Source of the DNA: CAJBVG01 sp943372995
GTDB lineage: Bacteria > Bacteroidota > Bacteroidia > Sphingobacteriales > Sphingobacteriaceae
Reading direction: 5' to 3'
Assembly: GCA_943372995.1 (NCBI GenBank)
Contig: CALSAQ010000002.1
Span: 434,001-498,000 of the forward strand
Length of the DNA stretch: 64,000 nt
Positions 17,691 through 26,872 of the stretch are shown in pieces. The translations under genes and the position numbers were made by a program. The number at the start of each line of letters is the position of its first letter. Position 1 is the first letter of the stretch. The notes beneath the pieces are model-generated. The model had not been told where the DNA came from. It made no database searches and worked only from the letters and a program-made list of their open reading frames with translations.

Positions 17691-18566
17691 TTAATAATTA
17701 ATTTTTCCAAACACACCTAGTGGAAGTTTCGCTCCTTTTGTTGCTTGAAGGTACAATTCCCCAATCTCTAAATTCTTTGTGTTTTTGAATGATGTTTTGA
17801 TGAGATTTTCTACAATAAGTGATGAAAACCCTAATGAATACGTATTTAAAATAAGGAAGAAATTTCTGTCGTCGGCTAGTGTTGCCACATCTTTCATAAT
17901 TTCGTTGATGCTGTCTTCTAATTTCCATTTTTCACCATTCGGACCATGACCATATGCTGGTGGATCCAAAATAATACCGTTGTATTTTTTTCCTCTCTTT
18001 ACTTCTCTCTTCACAAATTTTAATGCATCCTCAACTACCCAACGGATATCTTTTAACGATGATAATTCTTGATTTTCGTTTGCCCAAGTGACTACTTGTT
18101 TAATAGAATCGACATGAGTAATATCGGCACCAGCTGATTTTGCAGCAAGTGATGCTGCTCCTGTGTATGCAAATAGATTTAATACTTTAGGCTGATCTAT
18201 TTTCATCGACTTTATCGCTTTCGCCATGTAATCCCAGTTCACAGCTTGTTCGGGGAATACTCCAACATGTTTAAATGAGGTTAATCCTAAACGTAAAGTA
18301 AAATCAATATGATTCGTTTTATACCTGATATGCCAACGATCTGGCATTGTTTTTAACTTAATCCATTCGCCAGAAGAACTGCTTTTCGATTTGAATTTCA
18401 CATGTGCCATTTTCTCCCATTCTTTCATGGGCATAGCAGGATCCCAAATGGCTTGAGGCTCTGGACGAATAGTGATATATTGACCAAAACGCTCTAATTT
18501 CTCGAAATTTCCACAATCAATTAACTCGTAATCTTCCCAATTCTCTGGGCATAATGCTTGTATCAT
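17691..18566 (-). CDS. Class I SAM-dependent rRNA-type methyltransferase
   Basis: 291 residues. The SAM site is VLNLFAYTGAASLAAKSAGA and the catalytic-type loop is LDPPAYGHGP, matching the RlmI/RlmK-like group of 23S rRNA methyltransferases. The N-terminal PUA domain of RlmI is absent, replaced by a short region with WDPAMP. The target nucleotide cannot be deduced. The ATG lies four bases after a perfect TATATTTG promoter element, implying a leaderless transcript; Uup follows after five bases. Confidence 0.8.
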   Translation of the reverse strand: MIQALCPENWEDYELIDCGNFEKLERFGQYITIRPEPQAIWDPAMPMKEWEKMAHVKFKSKSSSSGEWIKLKTMPDRWHIRYKTNHIDFTLRLGLTSFKHVGVFPEQAVNWDYMAKAIKSMKIDQPKVLNLFAYTGAASLAAKSAGADITHVDSIKQVVTWANENQELSSLKDIRWVVEDALKFVKREVKRGKKYNGIILDPPAYGHGPNGEKWKLEDSINEIMKDVATLADDRNFFLILNTYSLGFSSLIVENLIKTSFKNTKNLEIGELYLQATKGAKLPLGVFGKINY

Positions 18567-18570
18567 GAGG

Positions 18571-18578
18571 CAAATATA
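18571..18578 (-). promoter_or_regulatory. TATATTTG -7 element abutting the methyltransferase start
   Basis: On the minus strand TATATTTG (18578 down to 18571) is a perfect TAnnTTTG element, with four bases (CCTC) before the ATG at 18566. No clear -33 TTG is visible at the usual distance. Confidence 0.4.
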
Positions 18579-18636
18579 GTAAAAATGTAGTTCGTCATTG
18601 GCCTTTCGTTATTGGGTACTAAATAAAACTATAGTA

Positions 18637-18796
18637 TCAAATTCTAAATTCTAACCTCTAAATTCTAAATCACAGTACTTTCAAATTTCAATAATCCTTT
18701 TCAACTGTATCAATAGTCATTTAAATTTAAACCATTGGAGATAGGGAATTGAAATGAGCACCTATTAGAATTTAGAGATTAGAATTTAGAATTTGA
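18637..18796. repeat. Inverted-repeat element built from AAATTCT words
   Basis: Arms at 18637-18668 and 18765-18796 are 32 bases long and complementary with one mismatch (18655 against 18778). They enclose a 96-base core, which holds a further 8-bp complementary pair (ATTTCAAT 18685-18692 with ATTGAAAT 18748-18755). Each arm is made of the 7-base word AAATTCT/AGAATTT. No ORF or transposase is present. The element occupies most of the 260-base gap between kefC and the methyltransferase. Confidence 0.75.
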
Positions 18797-18826
18797 ACAT
18801 TGAATTTAACTCAGCAATAAATATGA

Positions 18827-20686
18827 TTAACCTCGAAGTAGTTCCGAATCCCATGCACTATCTCTTTCAGTCATTTGTCGGTGCAAGTCTTCGGAGAGTA
18901 ATTTTTCTTCTAATTCTATTTGTTCTCTTACATTTAGAATATAAGCTGAGGTGTCGTGTCTGCTAGAGGCTAATTTTCTTAAGGCTTCTTCGTCGTATCG
19001 AATAAAGTCTTGTGCCTTACGGGTGGCCGAATATTTTCTGATGCCGAGTTCGTGCAGCACATCTACCGCCATGTGTACTGAGGTGTATAGTGTTTCTCTG
19101 TAAATATTGCTTACGCCTAAATCTAATATCTCATAAGCATCGTAACGATTACGTGCTCTGGCCATTATTTTTAGATTTGGAAAATGTTTTCGAGCCATCA
19201 CAATTAATTCGTGATTAATGTCTGTGGCATCAATGGCTGCAATTAACATTTTAGCTTTCTCTGCACCTGCTGATTTTAATAAATCGATTCGTGTGGCATC
19301 TCCATAATATACTTCAAAACCCATCTTTCTTAACACTTCAACTCGATCGCTATCATTATCGAGAATGGTGGCATGTATTCCATTAGCTCTTAGAAATCTT
19401 CCAATGGTACTTCCGAAATGCCCGAAACCTGCAATAATTACGGAGTGTTTCTCATGTATCGTGTCGTGAACTTTTTCTTCTTCAACTTCCTTAGTTCCAA
19501 AATGTGGATCAATAAATCGTTCGTTGATTAATAAAAGTATAGGAGTAATTGTCATGGTTAATGCAACCACCACCATTAATAGTTCTGTCCATTTTGCATC
19601 AACAATTTGTAACTGACCACTAAAGTTGAGCAGAACAAAAGCAAACTCTCCAACTTGAGAAAGTAAAATGGCAAACAATAAATTCTGATCAGATTTTATT
19701 CGGAAAACTTTTCCAGCAATCATTAATACTAGACCTTTAATGATCATGATTATTAATACTAAGGAAATAATGAATATAGGCTGACTGTAAATTAACTGAA
19801 AGTTAATACTCGAACCTACTCCAATAAAAAACAGACCTAAGAGTAATCCTTTAAATGGTTCTATATCGCTTTCGAGTTCGTGTCGGAAACTACTATTTGC
19901 TAAAACTACTCCAGCTAAGAATGTACCTAATGCAGGACTTATCCCTACCATCTTCATTAAATAGGCTACACTTATTACTAAAAATAAAGCAGTAGCAGTA
20001 AAGAGTTCTCTTAATCGTGTTCGTGCTATTACTTTCATCAAAGGAGCTACAATAAATAATCCCACTACAATTATACTTGCCATAGCTGCAAGTACAGTTA
20101 AGGTTTTCATTAGCGGAGAAAGATTACTGATAAAGGTTTGCCCTTCTGAAATTTGTCTTAAATCAGAACTTGCTAACAAAGGTAAAAGCGCAAGGATAGG
20201 GATAACCATGATATCTTGAAATAACAAAACAGAAAAGGAAGCTTGTCCAGCACTCGATTTGTTTAGTCCTTTTTCCTTTAATGTTTGTAAGATAATGGCA
20301 GTTGACGACATACTAATGGCTAATGCAATTGCGAGTGAAGTGGCATGAGTAAAACCAAAGTATAAATGACAAATAGCACCAATAATGAATGAGGTCAATA
20401 CTAATTGTATTCCTCCTAAACCGAAAATCGATTTTCGCATCACCCAAAATTCTTTCGGATTAATTTCTAGTCCTATCAGGAACAGCATCATTACAACACC
20501 GAACTCAGCAGCATGCATAATGTCTTGCCCTTCTTGTCCGACGAAACCCAATACAAATGGACCAATGAGCATACCCGCTATGAGGTAACCTAATACTGAG
20601 CCAAGACCAATTTTCTTTGCAATAGGAACACATACAATAGCGGCACCTAAAAATACAATTGAACTAAGTAGAATATCTTGAGCCAT
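18827..20686 (-). CDS. kefC: Kef-type potassium/proton antiporter (CPA2) with RCK domain
   Basis: 619 residues. About 12-13 membrane helices (1-385) form a CPA2 exchanger core, including MLFLIGLEINP and the LLFQDIMVIP segment. A TrkA-N/RCK nucleotide-binding domain follows (about 410-530) with IIAGFGHFGSTIGRFLRANG. It probably exports K+ in exchange for protons under electrophile stress, as KefB/KefC do, although glutathione gating is unproven here. The kefG-like flavoprotein gene ends three bases upstream, matching the KefF/KefG-KefC pairing. Which K+ or Na+ specificity it has cannot be read from sequence. Confidence 0.85.
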   Translation of the reverse strand: MAQDILLSSIVFLGAAIVCVPIAKKIGLGSVLGYLIAGMLIGPFVLGFVGQEGQDIMHAAEFGVVMMLFLIGLEINPKEFWVMRKSIFGLGGIQLVLTSFIIGAICHLYFGFTHATSLAIALAISMSSTAIILQTLKEKGLNKSSAGQASFSVLLFQDIMVIPILALLPLLASSDLRQISEGQTFISNLSPLMKTLTVLAAMASIIVVGLFIVAPLMKVIARTRLRELFTATALFLVISVAYLMKMVGISPALGTFLAGVVLANSSFRHELESDIEPFKGLLLGLFFIGVGSSINFQLIYSQPIFIISLVLIIMIIKGLVLMIAGKVFRIKSDQNLLFAILLSQVGEFAFVLLNFSGQLQIVDAKWTELLMVVVALTMTITPILLLINERFIDPHFGTKEVEEEKVHDTIHEKHSVIIAGFGHFGSTIGRFLRANGIHATILDNDSDRVEVLRKMGFEVYYGDATRIDLLKSAGAEKAKMLIAAIDATDINHELIVMARKHFPNLKIMARARNRYDAYEILDLGVSNIYRETLYTSVHMAVDVLHELGIRKYSATRKAQDFIRYDEEALRKLASSRHDTSAYILNVREQIELEEKLLSEDLHRQMTERDSAWDSELLRG

Positions 20687-20689
20687 ATT

Positions 20690-21289
20690 TTATAAGCTTA
20701 TCCAATCATTTAAGTATGCAAGTTTTTTCAATTCCTCCAAATCAATTGTTTCTTGCGATAATTTTTTTATGCACTCATGATATAATTTACCATGATTTTC
20801 TAAGTCTTCATTAGTGATTTTATGACTACCGTGCACAAAAAAAGGAGGCAGGTAATTCATGTTACATAATGTGGTGGTTCTCTCAAATGGTCGAAGAAAT
20901 TCGTGTACTGTATAGCTATGAAATCCATTTGCAGTATAGGCTTCTTTTGGTCCACCTGAAGATATACATGAGAGTACACTTTTTCCTTTTAATGCTGTGC
21001 CTCCTTTACCGTAAGCCCAGCCATGTTCTAGTACTAAGTCGATCCATTGTTTAATAATAGGAGGAGCAGAGTACCAATAGAAAGGATGCATCCAGATGAT
21101 GAGATCGTGTTCTAGTAGTAATTCTTGTTCGTGTTGTATATTGATATTAAACTCTGGGTAGTGTTCATATAAATCGTGAATACGAACTCCAGGCAATGAG
21201 CGAATATGTTTTATTAATGTCTGCTGAACTCGTGAATCCTCGTAACGTGGATGTGCAAATAAAATGAGTGTTTTCTTAATGGCATCCAT
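20690..21289 (-). CDS. kefG: Kef ancillary NAD(P)H oxidoreductase (flavodoxin fold)
   Basis: 199 residues of the KefF/KefG/NQO family. Visible are the FMN-loop region LFAHPRYEDSRV, WMHPFYWYSAPPIIKQWIDLV and the GWAYG motif. Such proteins bind the Kef channel and activate it, and may reduce quinones. The three-base spacing to kefC and the 11-base gap after mlaF place it in a four-gene operon. KefG versus KefF cannot be decided firmly. Confidence 0.8.
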   Translation of the reverse strand: MDAIKKTLILFAHPRYEDSRVQQTLIKHIRSLPGVRIHDLYEHYPEFNINIQHEQELLLEHDLIIWMHPFYWYSAPPIIKQWIDLVLEHGWAYGKGGTALKGKSVLSCISSGGPKEAYTANGFHSYTVHEFLRPFERTTTLCNMNYLPPFFVHGSHKITNEDLENHGKLYHECIKKLSQETIDLEELKKLAYLNDWISL

Positions 21290-21300
21290 CAGTAGTTTAA

Positions 21301-22044
21301 TTATTGCTGTAGTCGCATAAATTTACTAGCATATACAAATTCATTTACTTCTTTATTATCCGTATGTCTTATTTCAGCATTAGTACCTTCCCACCATTTC
21401 TTCCCTTCGTGTAAGAAAATAATAAAATCGCCAATCTCCATAACAGAATTCATGTCGTGTGTATTGATTACGGTTGTAATGTTATACTCATCTGTAATTT
21501 CTTTTATTAAATTGTCGATAACGATAGAAGTTTTAGGATCTAATCCAGAATTAGGTTCGTCGCAAAACAAATATTTTGGTTGCATGGCAATCGCACGTGC
21601 AATGCCAACTCTTTTTTTCATACCCCCTGAAAGCTCCGATGGACTTAGCTTTCGTACGTTTTCAAGATTTACACGTTTTAAACAAAAATCTACACGGTCG
21701 CTTTTTTCTGAGAACGACATCTCACTAAACATGTTTAACGGAAAAAGAAGATTTTCTTCAACAGTCATAGAGTCAAATAGTGCAGAACTTTGAAATAGCA
21801 TTCCAATTTCTTTTCTAATAGGAATACGTTCTTTGAAATTAAGTTTTGTAAAATCTTCCCCACTATAAAGTATTTCTCCAGAGTCGACTTCATGTAAACC
21901 CACCATGCATTTTAATAAGGTAGTTTTACCAGAACCACTTCCTCCAATTATTAAACTAGTTTTACCTGGTTCAAAATTTACACTCACATCTTCTAAAACT
22001 GATTTAGAATCGAAAGATTTATAGATTTTTTTTAATTCGATCAT
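21301..22044 (-). CDS. mlaF: Mla-type ABC transporter ATPase
   Basis: 247 residues. Walker A GGSGSGKT (34-41), signature LSGGMKKR, Walker B LFCDEPNSGLDP and the switch His in INTHDMNSV. The protein belongs to the MlaF/TTG2A group, which powers phospholipid transport between the membranes. The ATG shares a base with the mlaE stop (TAATG). No mlaD-type substrate-binding gene is present here, so that part must be elsewhere or lost. Confidence 0.88.
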   Translation of the reverse strand: MIELKKIYKSFDSKSVLEDVSVNFEPGKTSLIIGGSGSGKTTLLKCMVGLHEVDSGEILYSGEDFTKLNFKERIPIRKEIGMLFQSSALFDSMTVEENLLFPLNMFSEMSFSEKSDRVDFCLKRVNLENVRKLSPSELSGGMKKRVGIARAIAMQPKYLFCDEPNSGLDPKTSIVIDNLIKEITDEYNITTVINTHDMNSVMEIGDFIIFLHEGKKWWEGTNAEIRHTDNKEVNEFVYASKFMRLQQ

Positions 22045-22778
22045 TATAAGAAAAGTTGAGCAACTAGATAATCAAAACATAAAATTAATATACAGCTATA
22101 TACAACAGCTTTAGTACTTGATCTACCTACCTCTATTGCACCACCTGAAGTGTAATAACCATGATATGCAGATATGGTAACCATTAAAAAGGTAAATACA
22201 TAAGTTTTTATGAGTGCAACAGTTAATATGGTTGAATTCCAATCCAACAATAATCCGCCCACATATTCTTCTGCAGATATTACACCAGATAAAGTTCCAG
22301 CTAGATATCCACCTATCAGACTTAAAAACATGGAGAATACAATGAGCATTGGAATAATAAATAATCCTGCGATTAATTTTGGTAATATTAGAAAACCAGT
22401 GGTATTTACACCCATAATTTCTAAGGCATCAATTTGCTCGGTTACCCTCATGGTTCCTATTTGTGAGGCAATGTTTGAGCCTAAACGACCAGAAAGTACT
22501 AACATGGTAATCGAAGGACTAAACTCAAGAATTGTAGAGTCGCGGGTGATTTGCCCTATAACTTCTCGTGGTATTAAATTACTAACCAACTGATAAGCAG
22601 TTTGTACACAGGTAACTGCGCCTAAAAACACTGCAATAATGGATACAATTCCTAAAGAACCAACACCCATCACGTTCATTTCTTTGAAGGTCTCTTTCCA
22701 ATACACGTCGAATTTCTCTGGTTTAGAAAAAGCGCTTTTTAAAAGCAATACGTATCTTCCGAGGTGATATAAAAACAT
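22044..22778 (-). CDS. mlaE: Mla-type ABC transporter permease
   Basis: 244 residues with about five to six membrane helices and the MlaE-family region IPREVIGQITRDSTILEFSPS to QIGTMRVTEQIDALEIMGVNT. It is the membrane part of the phospholipid transporter with MlaF. First gene of the mlaE-mlaF-kefG-kefC operon, divergent from the SDR gene with 66 bases between them. Confidence 0.88.
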   Translation of the reverse strand: MFLYHLGRYVLLLKSAFSKPEKFDVYWKETFKEMNVMGVGSLGIVSIIAVFLGAVTCVQTAYQLVSNLIPREVIGQITRDSTILEFSPSITMLVLSGRLGSNIASQIGTMRVTEQIDALEIMGVNTTGFLILPKLIAGLFIIPMLIVFSMFLSLIGGYLAGTLSGVISAEEYVGGLLLDWNSTILTVALIKTYVFTFLMVTISAYHGYYTSGGAIEVGRSSTKAVVYSCILILCFDYLVAQLFL

Positions 22779-22844
22779 ATATTTAGTAGAATATTTGTAA
22801 AAGTAATAAATTCGACCCTTAAATCATCATTAAGCACGTTTAAC

Positions 22845-23561
22845 ATGACTAAAAATAAGAAGACGATATTAATCACAGGCTCTACAAAGGGTATTGGAAA
22901 TGCAATTGCTCATAAATTTGCGTCGAACAACTATAATTTGATATTAATTGCCAGATCCGACAAAGATTTACAAGAGCAAAAACGAGAGTTATTGGAAAAG
23001 TATGATATCGATATCTTAACCATAAGTGCTGATTTAGCGGAGAAAAAACAGATTCATAAAATTCTTGATGTATTAAAAGAGAATAACAACAACCCTCAAA
23101 TTATTGTCAATAATTTAGGGATCTACCAAACATCAACCATTTTTGATGAAGATGATATCATGATGGAGAAGATGATGAACATTAACTACTATTCTGGATA
23201 TTATTTAACCAAGGCCTTATTGAAGCCTATGTTAGAGCAAAATGAGGGTCATATATTCAGTATTTGTTCGGTAGCGAATATCAACCCGGTAAAGGAGGCA
23301 TTTGCCTATACCATTAGTAAATATGCGGTGTATGGATTTATTAAATCTTTAAGAGAATCGTTAATCCATACTGAAATTAAAACCACAGCAATCATTCCAG
23401 GCTCCACACTTACGGCTTCTTGGGATGGTACTACAGTGAATTCCGATCGCTTTATTATGGCCGATGATATTGCGGAGACCTTATTTATGGCGGCAAACCT
23501 ATCGAAAGGGGCTTGTTTAGAGGAAATTATTATTCGTCCGCAACACGGACAAATTACTTAG
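22845..23561 (+). CDS. Short-chain dehydrogenase/reductase
   Basis: 238 residues of the classical SDR family. The nucleotide loop is TGSTKGIG, the structural motif is NNLG, and the catalytic residues are Ser of CSVAN, Tyr and Lys of YTISK. It probably reduces a ketone or oxidises an alcohol with NADP(H) (Arg in LIARSD favours NADPH); the substrate is unknown. FabG-like assignment is possible but its divergent C terminus makes a specialised reductase more likely. It stands alone on the plus strand. Confidence 0.85.
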   Translation: MTKNKKTILITGSTKGIGNAIAHKFASNNYNLILIARSDKDLQEQKRELLEKYDIDILTISADLAEKKQIHKILDVLKENNNNPQIIVNNLGIYQTSTIFDEDDIMMEKMMNINYYSGYYLTKALLKPMLEQNEGHIFSICSVANINPVKEAFAYTISKYAVYGFIKSLRESLIHTEIKTTAIIPGSTLTASWDGTTVNSDRFIMADDIAETLFMAANLSKGACLEEIIIRPQHGQIT

Positions 23562-23669
23562 TTTGCCTTTTTAACCCATTCATCGGTAAAAATACTCCGT
23601 TTAACGGCAGGTACTTTACAAGCGTACTAAAGAAGCTCATCTTTGATAAAAAAATAACCTAATTATAAA

Positions 23670-24110
23670 ATGGCAAAAGAATTATACAGAGACAAACAAC
23701 GTGCTTCGATAGGCGGGGTTTGTGCAGGATTAGCAGATTACTTCAACGTCGACATTACTCTAGTAAGAGCATTGTTCTTAGTAGCCTTGTTCGGATTTGG
23801 AACAGGAGTATTGTTGTACATTATCTTGTGGATTGTTGTTCCCGAAAAAAAGGAAACATTTAACGCCTCAGAACCTGTAGTCGATTATACAGTAAACGAT
23901 GCGGGTGAAGCACAGCCAGTGCAAGAAAACAAAAAGATGAGAAAAAAAAATAACGAAAGTGTAATCGGAGGATTAGTACTCTTAACACTCGGTATGATTT
24001 TCTTAGCGGATGAGTTTGTGCCTTGGTTCGAATTTCACAAGTTGTGGCCACTCATTTTAGTAGCAGTGGGAGTGGGAATATTATGGAACAATACTAAAAA
24101 CAAAAACTAA
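23670..24110 (+). CDS. PspC-domain membrane protein
   Basis: 146 residues. The N-terminal PspC domain (about 3-60) has RDKQRASIGGVCAGLADYF and a membrane helix with GVLLYIILWIVVPEK. A second hydrophobic hairpin (about 98-140) resembles the LiaI/LiaF-type membrane module. PspC proteins take part in envelope stress responses. The LiaF-like gene follows after 11 bases and shares the WPLIL membrane motif, so the two likely act together. Confidence 0.85.
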   Translation: MAKELYRDKQRASIGGVCAGLADYFNVDITLVRALFLVALFGFGTGVLLYIILWIVVPEKKETFNASEPVVDYTVNDAGEAQPVQENKKMRKKNNESVIGGLVLLTLGMIFLADEFVPWFEFHKLWPLILVAVGVGILWNNTKNKN

Positions 24111-24121
24111 TACTTACGACG

Positions 24122-25060
24122 ATGAATTCAAGAAAACTAATATGGGGATCTTTTCTAATTATTATTGGATTACTCCTCGTGATAAATAATTTCAACTTAT
24201 TACCCTTAACCATTAATTGGGGCAGAGTAGCAAGTTTATGGCCACTCATTTTAATACTAATTGGATTAAGTAGTTTGGCAAAAAATACCAACGCAAATCC
24301 ATGGATATTTAATGGATTAGGCGCCGTAGTGATTGCTATTTTTATCTATCAAATTATTGAAGTTGGTGAACCTAAAACCAAAGGAAAATTTAGCTGGTCA
24401 GATGGCTTCGATATTGAAGTAGATACAGCAGGATCAAACTCTCAAGATTTCAATATCCCATTAGAACCAGGGGTGAGTAATGCAGAATTAAATTTCGAAG
24501 GAGGAGCTGCAAAATTCATTTTAAGCGATACTACTTCTCAATTAATTCATGCAAATACTTATACTCGTAAAGGGGAATATGTATTAGAAAAAGTAAGAAC
24601 AGATTCTACTGATAGAATAAATATGAAATTAAATTCTAATCACATCACTATACACGATGGAGAGATAGAAAATCAAGTAGAAGTAAAATTGAATCCAAAC
24701 TTAAAATGGGATTTCGATTTTGAAATAGGAGCAGGGGCTATCGATTTCGATTTTACTAACTATTATGTAAATAAAATTGTTTTAGATGCAGGTGCAGCAT
24801 CAGTAGACATGAAATTATCAGATAAAGCACCTATCACCAATGTAGATATCGATGCAGGCGCATCAAGTATTACCGTTATGGTGCCAAGAGCAGCAAGATG
24901 CCGTATCAATATGGATGCAGTGTTATCATCAGAAGACATTAAAGAATTTAGCAGAAAAAAATCAGGTTACTACGAATCGGATAATTTTAACGGAAACGGA
25001 AATTTAATCAATATTAATATCGACGCAGGCATGTCGAGTGTAAAGATTAGAAGGTATTAA
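24122..25060 (+). CDS. LiaF-like membrane protein with beta-helical ectodomain
   Basis: 312 residues. Two to three membrane helices (about 5-85) with LWPLILILIGLS resemble the LiaF/DUF5668 module. The rest (about 95-312) is a soluble stack of short beta strands with repeated DAGAASVDMKL, DAGASSITV and DAGMSSVKI, typical of LiaF C-terminal and toast-rack-like domains. In Firmicutes LiaF restrains an envelope-stress kinase; here no LiaRS pair is adjacent, so role is inferred. A strong terminator follows. Confidence 0.75.
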   Translation: MNSRKLIWGSFLIIIGLLLVINNFNLLPLTINWGRVASLWPLILILIGLSSLAKNTNANPWIFNGLGAVVIAIFIYQIIEVGEPKTKGKFSWSDGFDIEVDTAGSNSQDFNIPLEPGVSNAELNFEGGAAKFILSDTTSQLIHANTYTRKGEYVLEKVRTDSTDRINMKLNSNHITIHDGEIENQVEVKLNPNLKWDFDFEIGAGAIDFDFTNYYVNKIVLDAGAASVDMKLSDKAPITNVDIDAGASSITVMVPRAARCRINMDAVLSSEDIKEFSRKKSGYYESDNFNGNGNLININIDAGMSSVKIRRY

Positions 25061-25070
25061 TGTTTTTTGT

Positions 25071-25100
25071 AAGTCTCCTCCATTAGAGGAGACTTTTTTT
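25071..25100 (+). terminator. Intrinsic terminator after the LiaF-like gene
   Basis: Perfect 10-bp stem (AAGTCTCCTC, loop CATTA, GAGGAGACTT; 25071-25095) followed by a T-run to 25100. It sits between convergent genes and just reaches the stop codon of the minus-strand gene. Confidence 0.85.
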
Positions 25101-26631
25101 ATTCTATACAAAGCCTCTCTGTGTAATACAATCCATCTTGGTCTCTGAACCTTAGTAAGTATATTCCTTTAGATAAATTACTTAAATCGATTTCTTCTGA
25201 TGTAAAATCATTTAATAATTTTACTCTGGACCCGAGTGTATTGTATACTTCCAGCGTATTTATTCTTATATTAGTTTTTACCCTAAATATACCATTATTA
25301 GGGTTTGGGTAAATAATTACTGAGGAGTTAATGCCTTCTTTATCTTCCTCTATTCCTACACTAGGACAATCAGTATATAAACATCCTCTTTTATCTACTT
25401 TAATAAATAAAACATCCTGGTTGTGTACACTGTCGTGTGGACTGTCACCAAACCCAACCATTGCAAAACCACCATCTTTTGTGGGTTTTATTTTGTATAT
25501 AACTTGTGTTCCTATACCATCTATACCATCTTCATAAACTCTACCCCAAATTAAATTATCAAAAACATCATATGCATATAAAATAGTATTAATATGTAGA
25601 CTTGTTGTAGTATGTACATTACTTTCTCCTTGTATAGTAATCTTATTTTTTTGTTTTACTAGATTGTTGAATGATGTATACTTATTGTGTTCACCCACTT
25701 TCTTATTTTTTACGATGTTTCCAGAGGTATCAAGTTTTAGATACCAACCAAAACCTATAGGATCGAAAAGAGTATTGTCGCCGATATAACCGGCAAGTAT
25801 GTATTGATTGCTGAGACTATCATAAGCAAGGTCATTAATATAACTGCTTTGCTGACCTTCATTGTCTAATTTATATTTCCATAAGGTTTCTCCTGAAGCA
25901 TTTGTTTTAATAATCATTCCGTAAATTTTATCATCAACCAGAGATTCAGTTGCTGCGGTTAAAATGTATTCGTTATGAACATTAATTAATGAAGTTGGGT
26001 ATTCCCAATATTTTTTATCCCAAGTAAAAGTTTTATACCACATGAGCTTAGCATTACTATCTAATTTCATGAGGTACATATCGCAATTTGTTTCTTTTTT
26101 ATCGCATACCTGACCTACTAAAGCAAAACCCTTATCATTGGTTTGTATTACTTTATCTACAAACTCGTCTCCATCTCCTATGTTTAAAGTTTTGGTCCAT
26201 AAGGTATCTCCGTTTTGGTCAATTTTCACTAAAAGAATAAACGATCCTAGTGTATCATTATATTGCTTCACTAAATCGAAGGTATGCCCTGTAAGAAGGA
26301 AATTAGAATCTTGCATTGAATTAATATTCCAGATAGACAAGCTGTGTTTAGGTCTTCTGTATAGTTTACTCCAGATGGTATCGCCTTTGGAATTTACTTT
26401 TTTAATTTGAATATAAGACACTGCATAGCCTAATGTATCGGTTAAATGTAATGCAGAAGTAATACTTGGGAAAATGTAAGAACTGTCTTCTAATTGAATA
26501 ATATCTTTAGCTGTATCCCAAGTCTTAGTGTTTAATCCGGGGTTATCATAATACTTTACAAAGCGGTATTGCGCCATACTATTAATATGGCACAATACAA
26601 CTAAGCATGTTATGATCATTCCTTTTATCAT
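25099..26631 (-). CDS. T9SS-secreted repeat protein
   Basis: 510 residues. Signal peptide (ending NSMAQ), then a body (about 25-425) of repeated beta-strand units with phrases such as GDTLWTKTL, KGFALVGQV and GGFAMVGFGD. These are typical of secreted proteins that build a propeller-like repeat. The C-terminal type IX sorting domain is about 435-510 (IIYPNPNNGIF, NTLGSRV, LSKGIYLLRF). The protein should be exported to the surface or medium by the T9SS; no enzyme motif is seen. Confidence 0.75.
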   Translation of the reverse strand: MIKGMIITCLVVLCHINSMAQYRFVKYYDNPGLNTKTWDTAKDIIQLEDSSYIFPSITSALHLTDTLGYAVSYIQIKKVNSKGDTIWSKLYRRPKHSLSIWNINSMQDSNFLLTGHTFDLVKQYNDTLGSFILLVKIDQNGDTLWTKTLNIGDGDEFVDKVIQTNDKGFALVGQVCDKKETNCDMYLMKLDSNAKLMWYKTFTWDKKYWEYPTSLINVHNEYILTAATESLVDDKIYGMIIKTNASGETLWKYKLDNEGQQSSYINDLAYDSLSNQYILAGYIGDNTLFDPIGFGWYLKLDTSGNIVKNKKVGEHNKYTSFNNLVKQKNKITIQGESNVHTTTSLHINTILYAYDVFDNLIWGRVYEDGIDGIGTQVIYKIKPTKDGGFAMVGFGDSPHDSVHNQDVLFIKVDKRGCLYTDCPSVGIEEDKEGINSSVIIYPNPNNGIFRVKTNIRINTLEVYNTLGSRVKLLNDFTSEEIDLSNLSKGIYLLRFRDQDGLYYTERLCIE

Positions 26632-26872
26632 TTTAATACCATTATTCTTTTAATAACTGATGTGTTATTAAATTGAACAAGCAATTAGGTTTGGTTGTAT
26701 ACCTAATATAATACATAATACTTTAAAAACCAATAAATTTAGAATTATATATCAATAATTTAATATTTATACTTATTAAGTGTTATAAAGTATAATTGAA
26801 ATCGATTTTTTAAAACGAAATTCTTAAACTACTTCCGTATTTTTTTGTTATTTCGCAGTAGAGTACTAGTTT
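26632..26872. other. AT-rich divergent intergenic region
   Basis: 241 bases between the minus-strand T9SS gene and ispG. It is strongly AT-rich with no ORF, no clear terminator and no tandem words. It must hold two divergent promoters, but no complete TTG-N17-23-TAnnTTTG match was found. Confidence 0.5.

Noticed and set aside
17698..17928. 76-residue minus-strand ORF inside the methyltransferase
   Set aside because: It is an alternate-frame shadow of a strongly conserved coding region.
18571..18826. RNA gene or riboswitch between kefC and the methyltransferase
   Set aside because: Strong inverted arms exist, but no known RNA family features were recognised; recorded as a repeat element.
26632..26872. 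Riboswitch or small RNA upstream of ispG
   Set aside because: No stable GC-containing stem or known conserved core can be seen.
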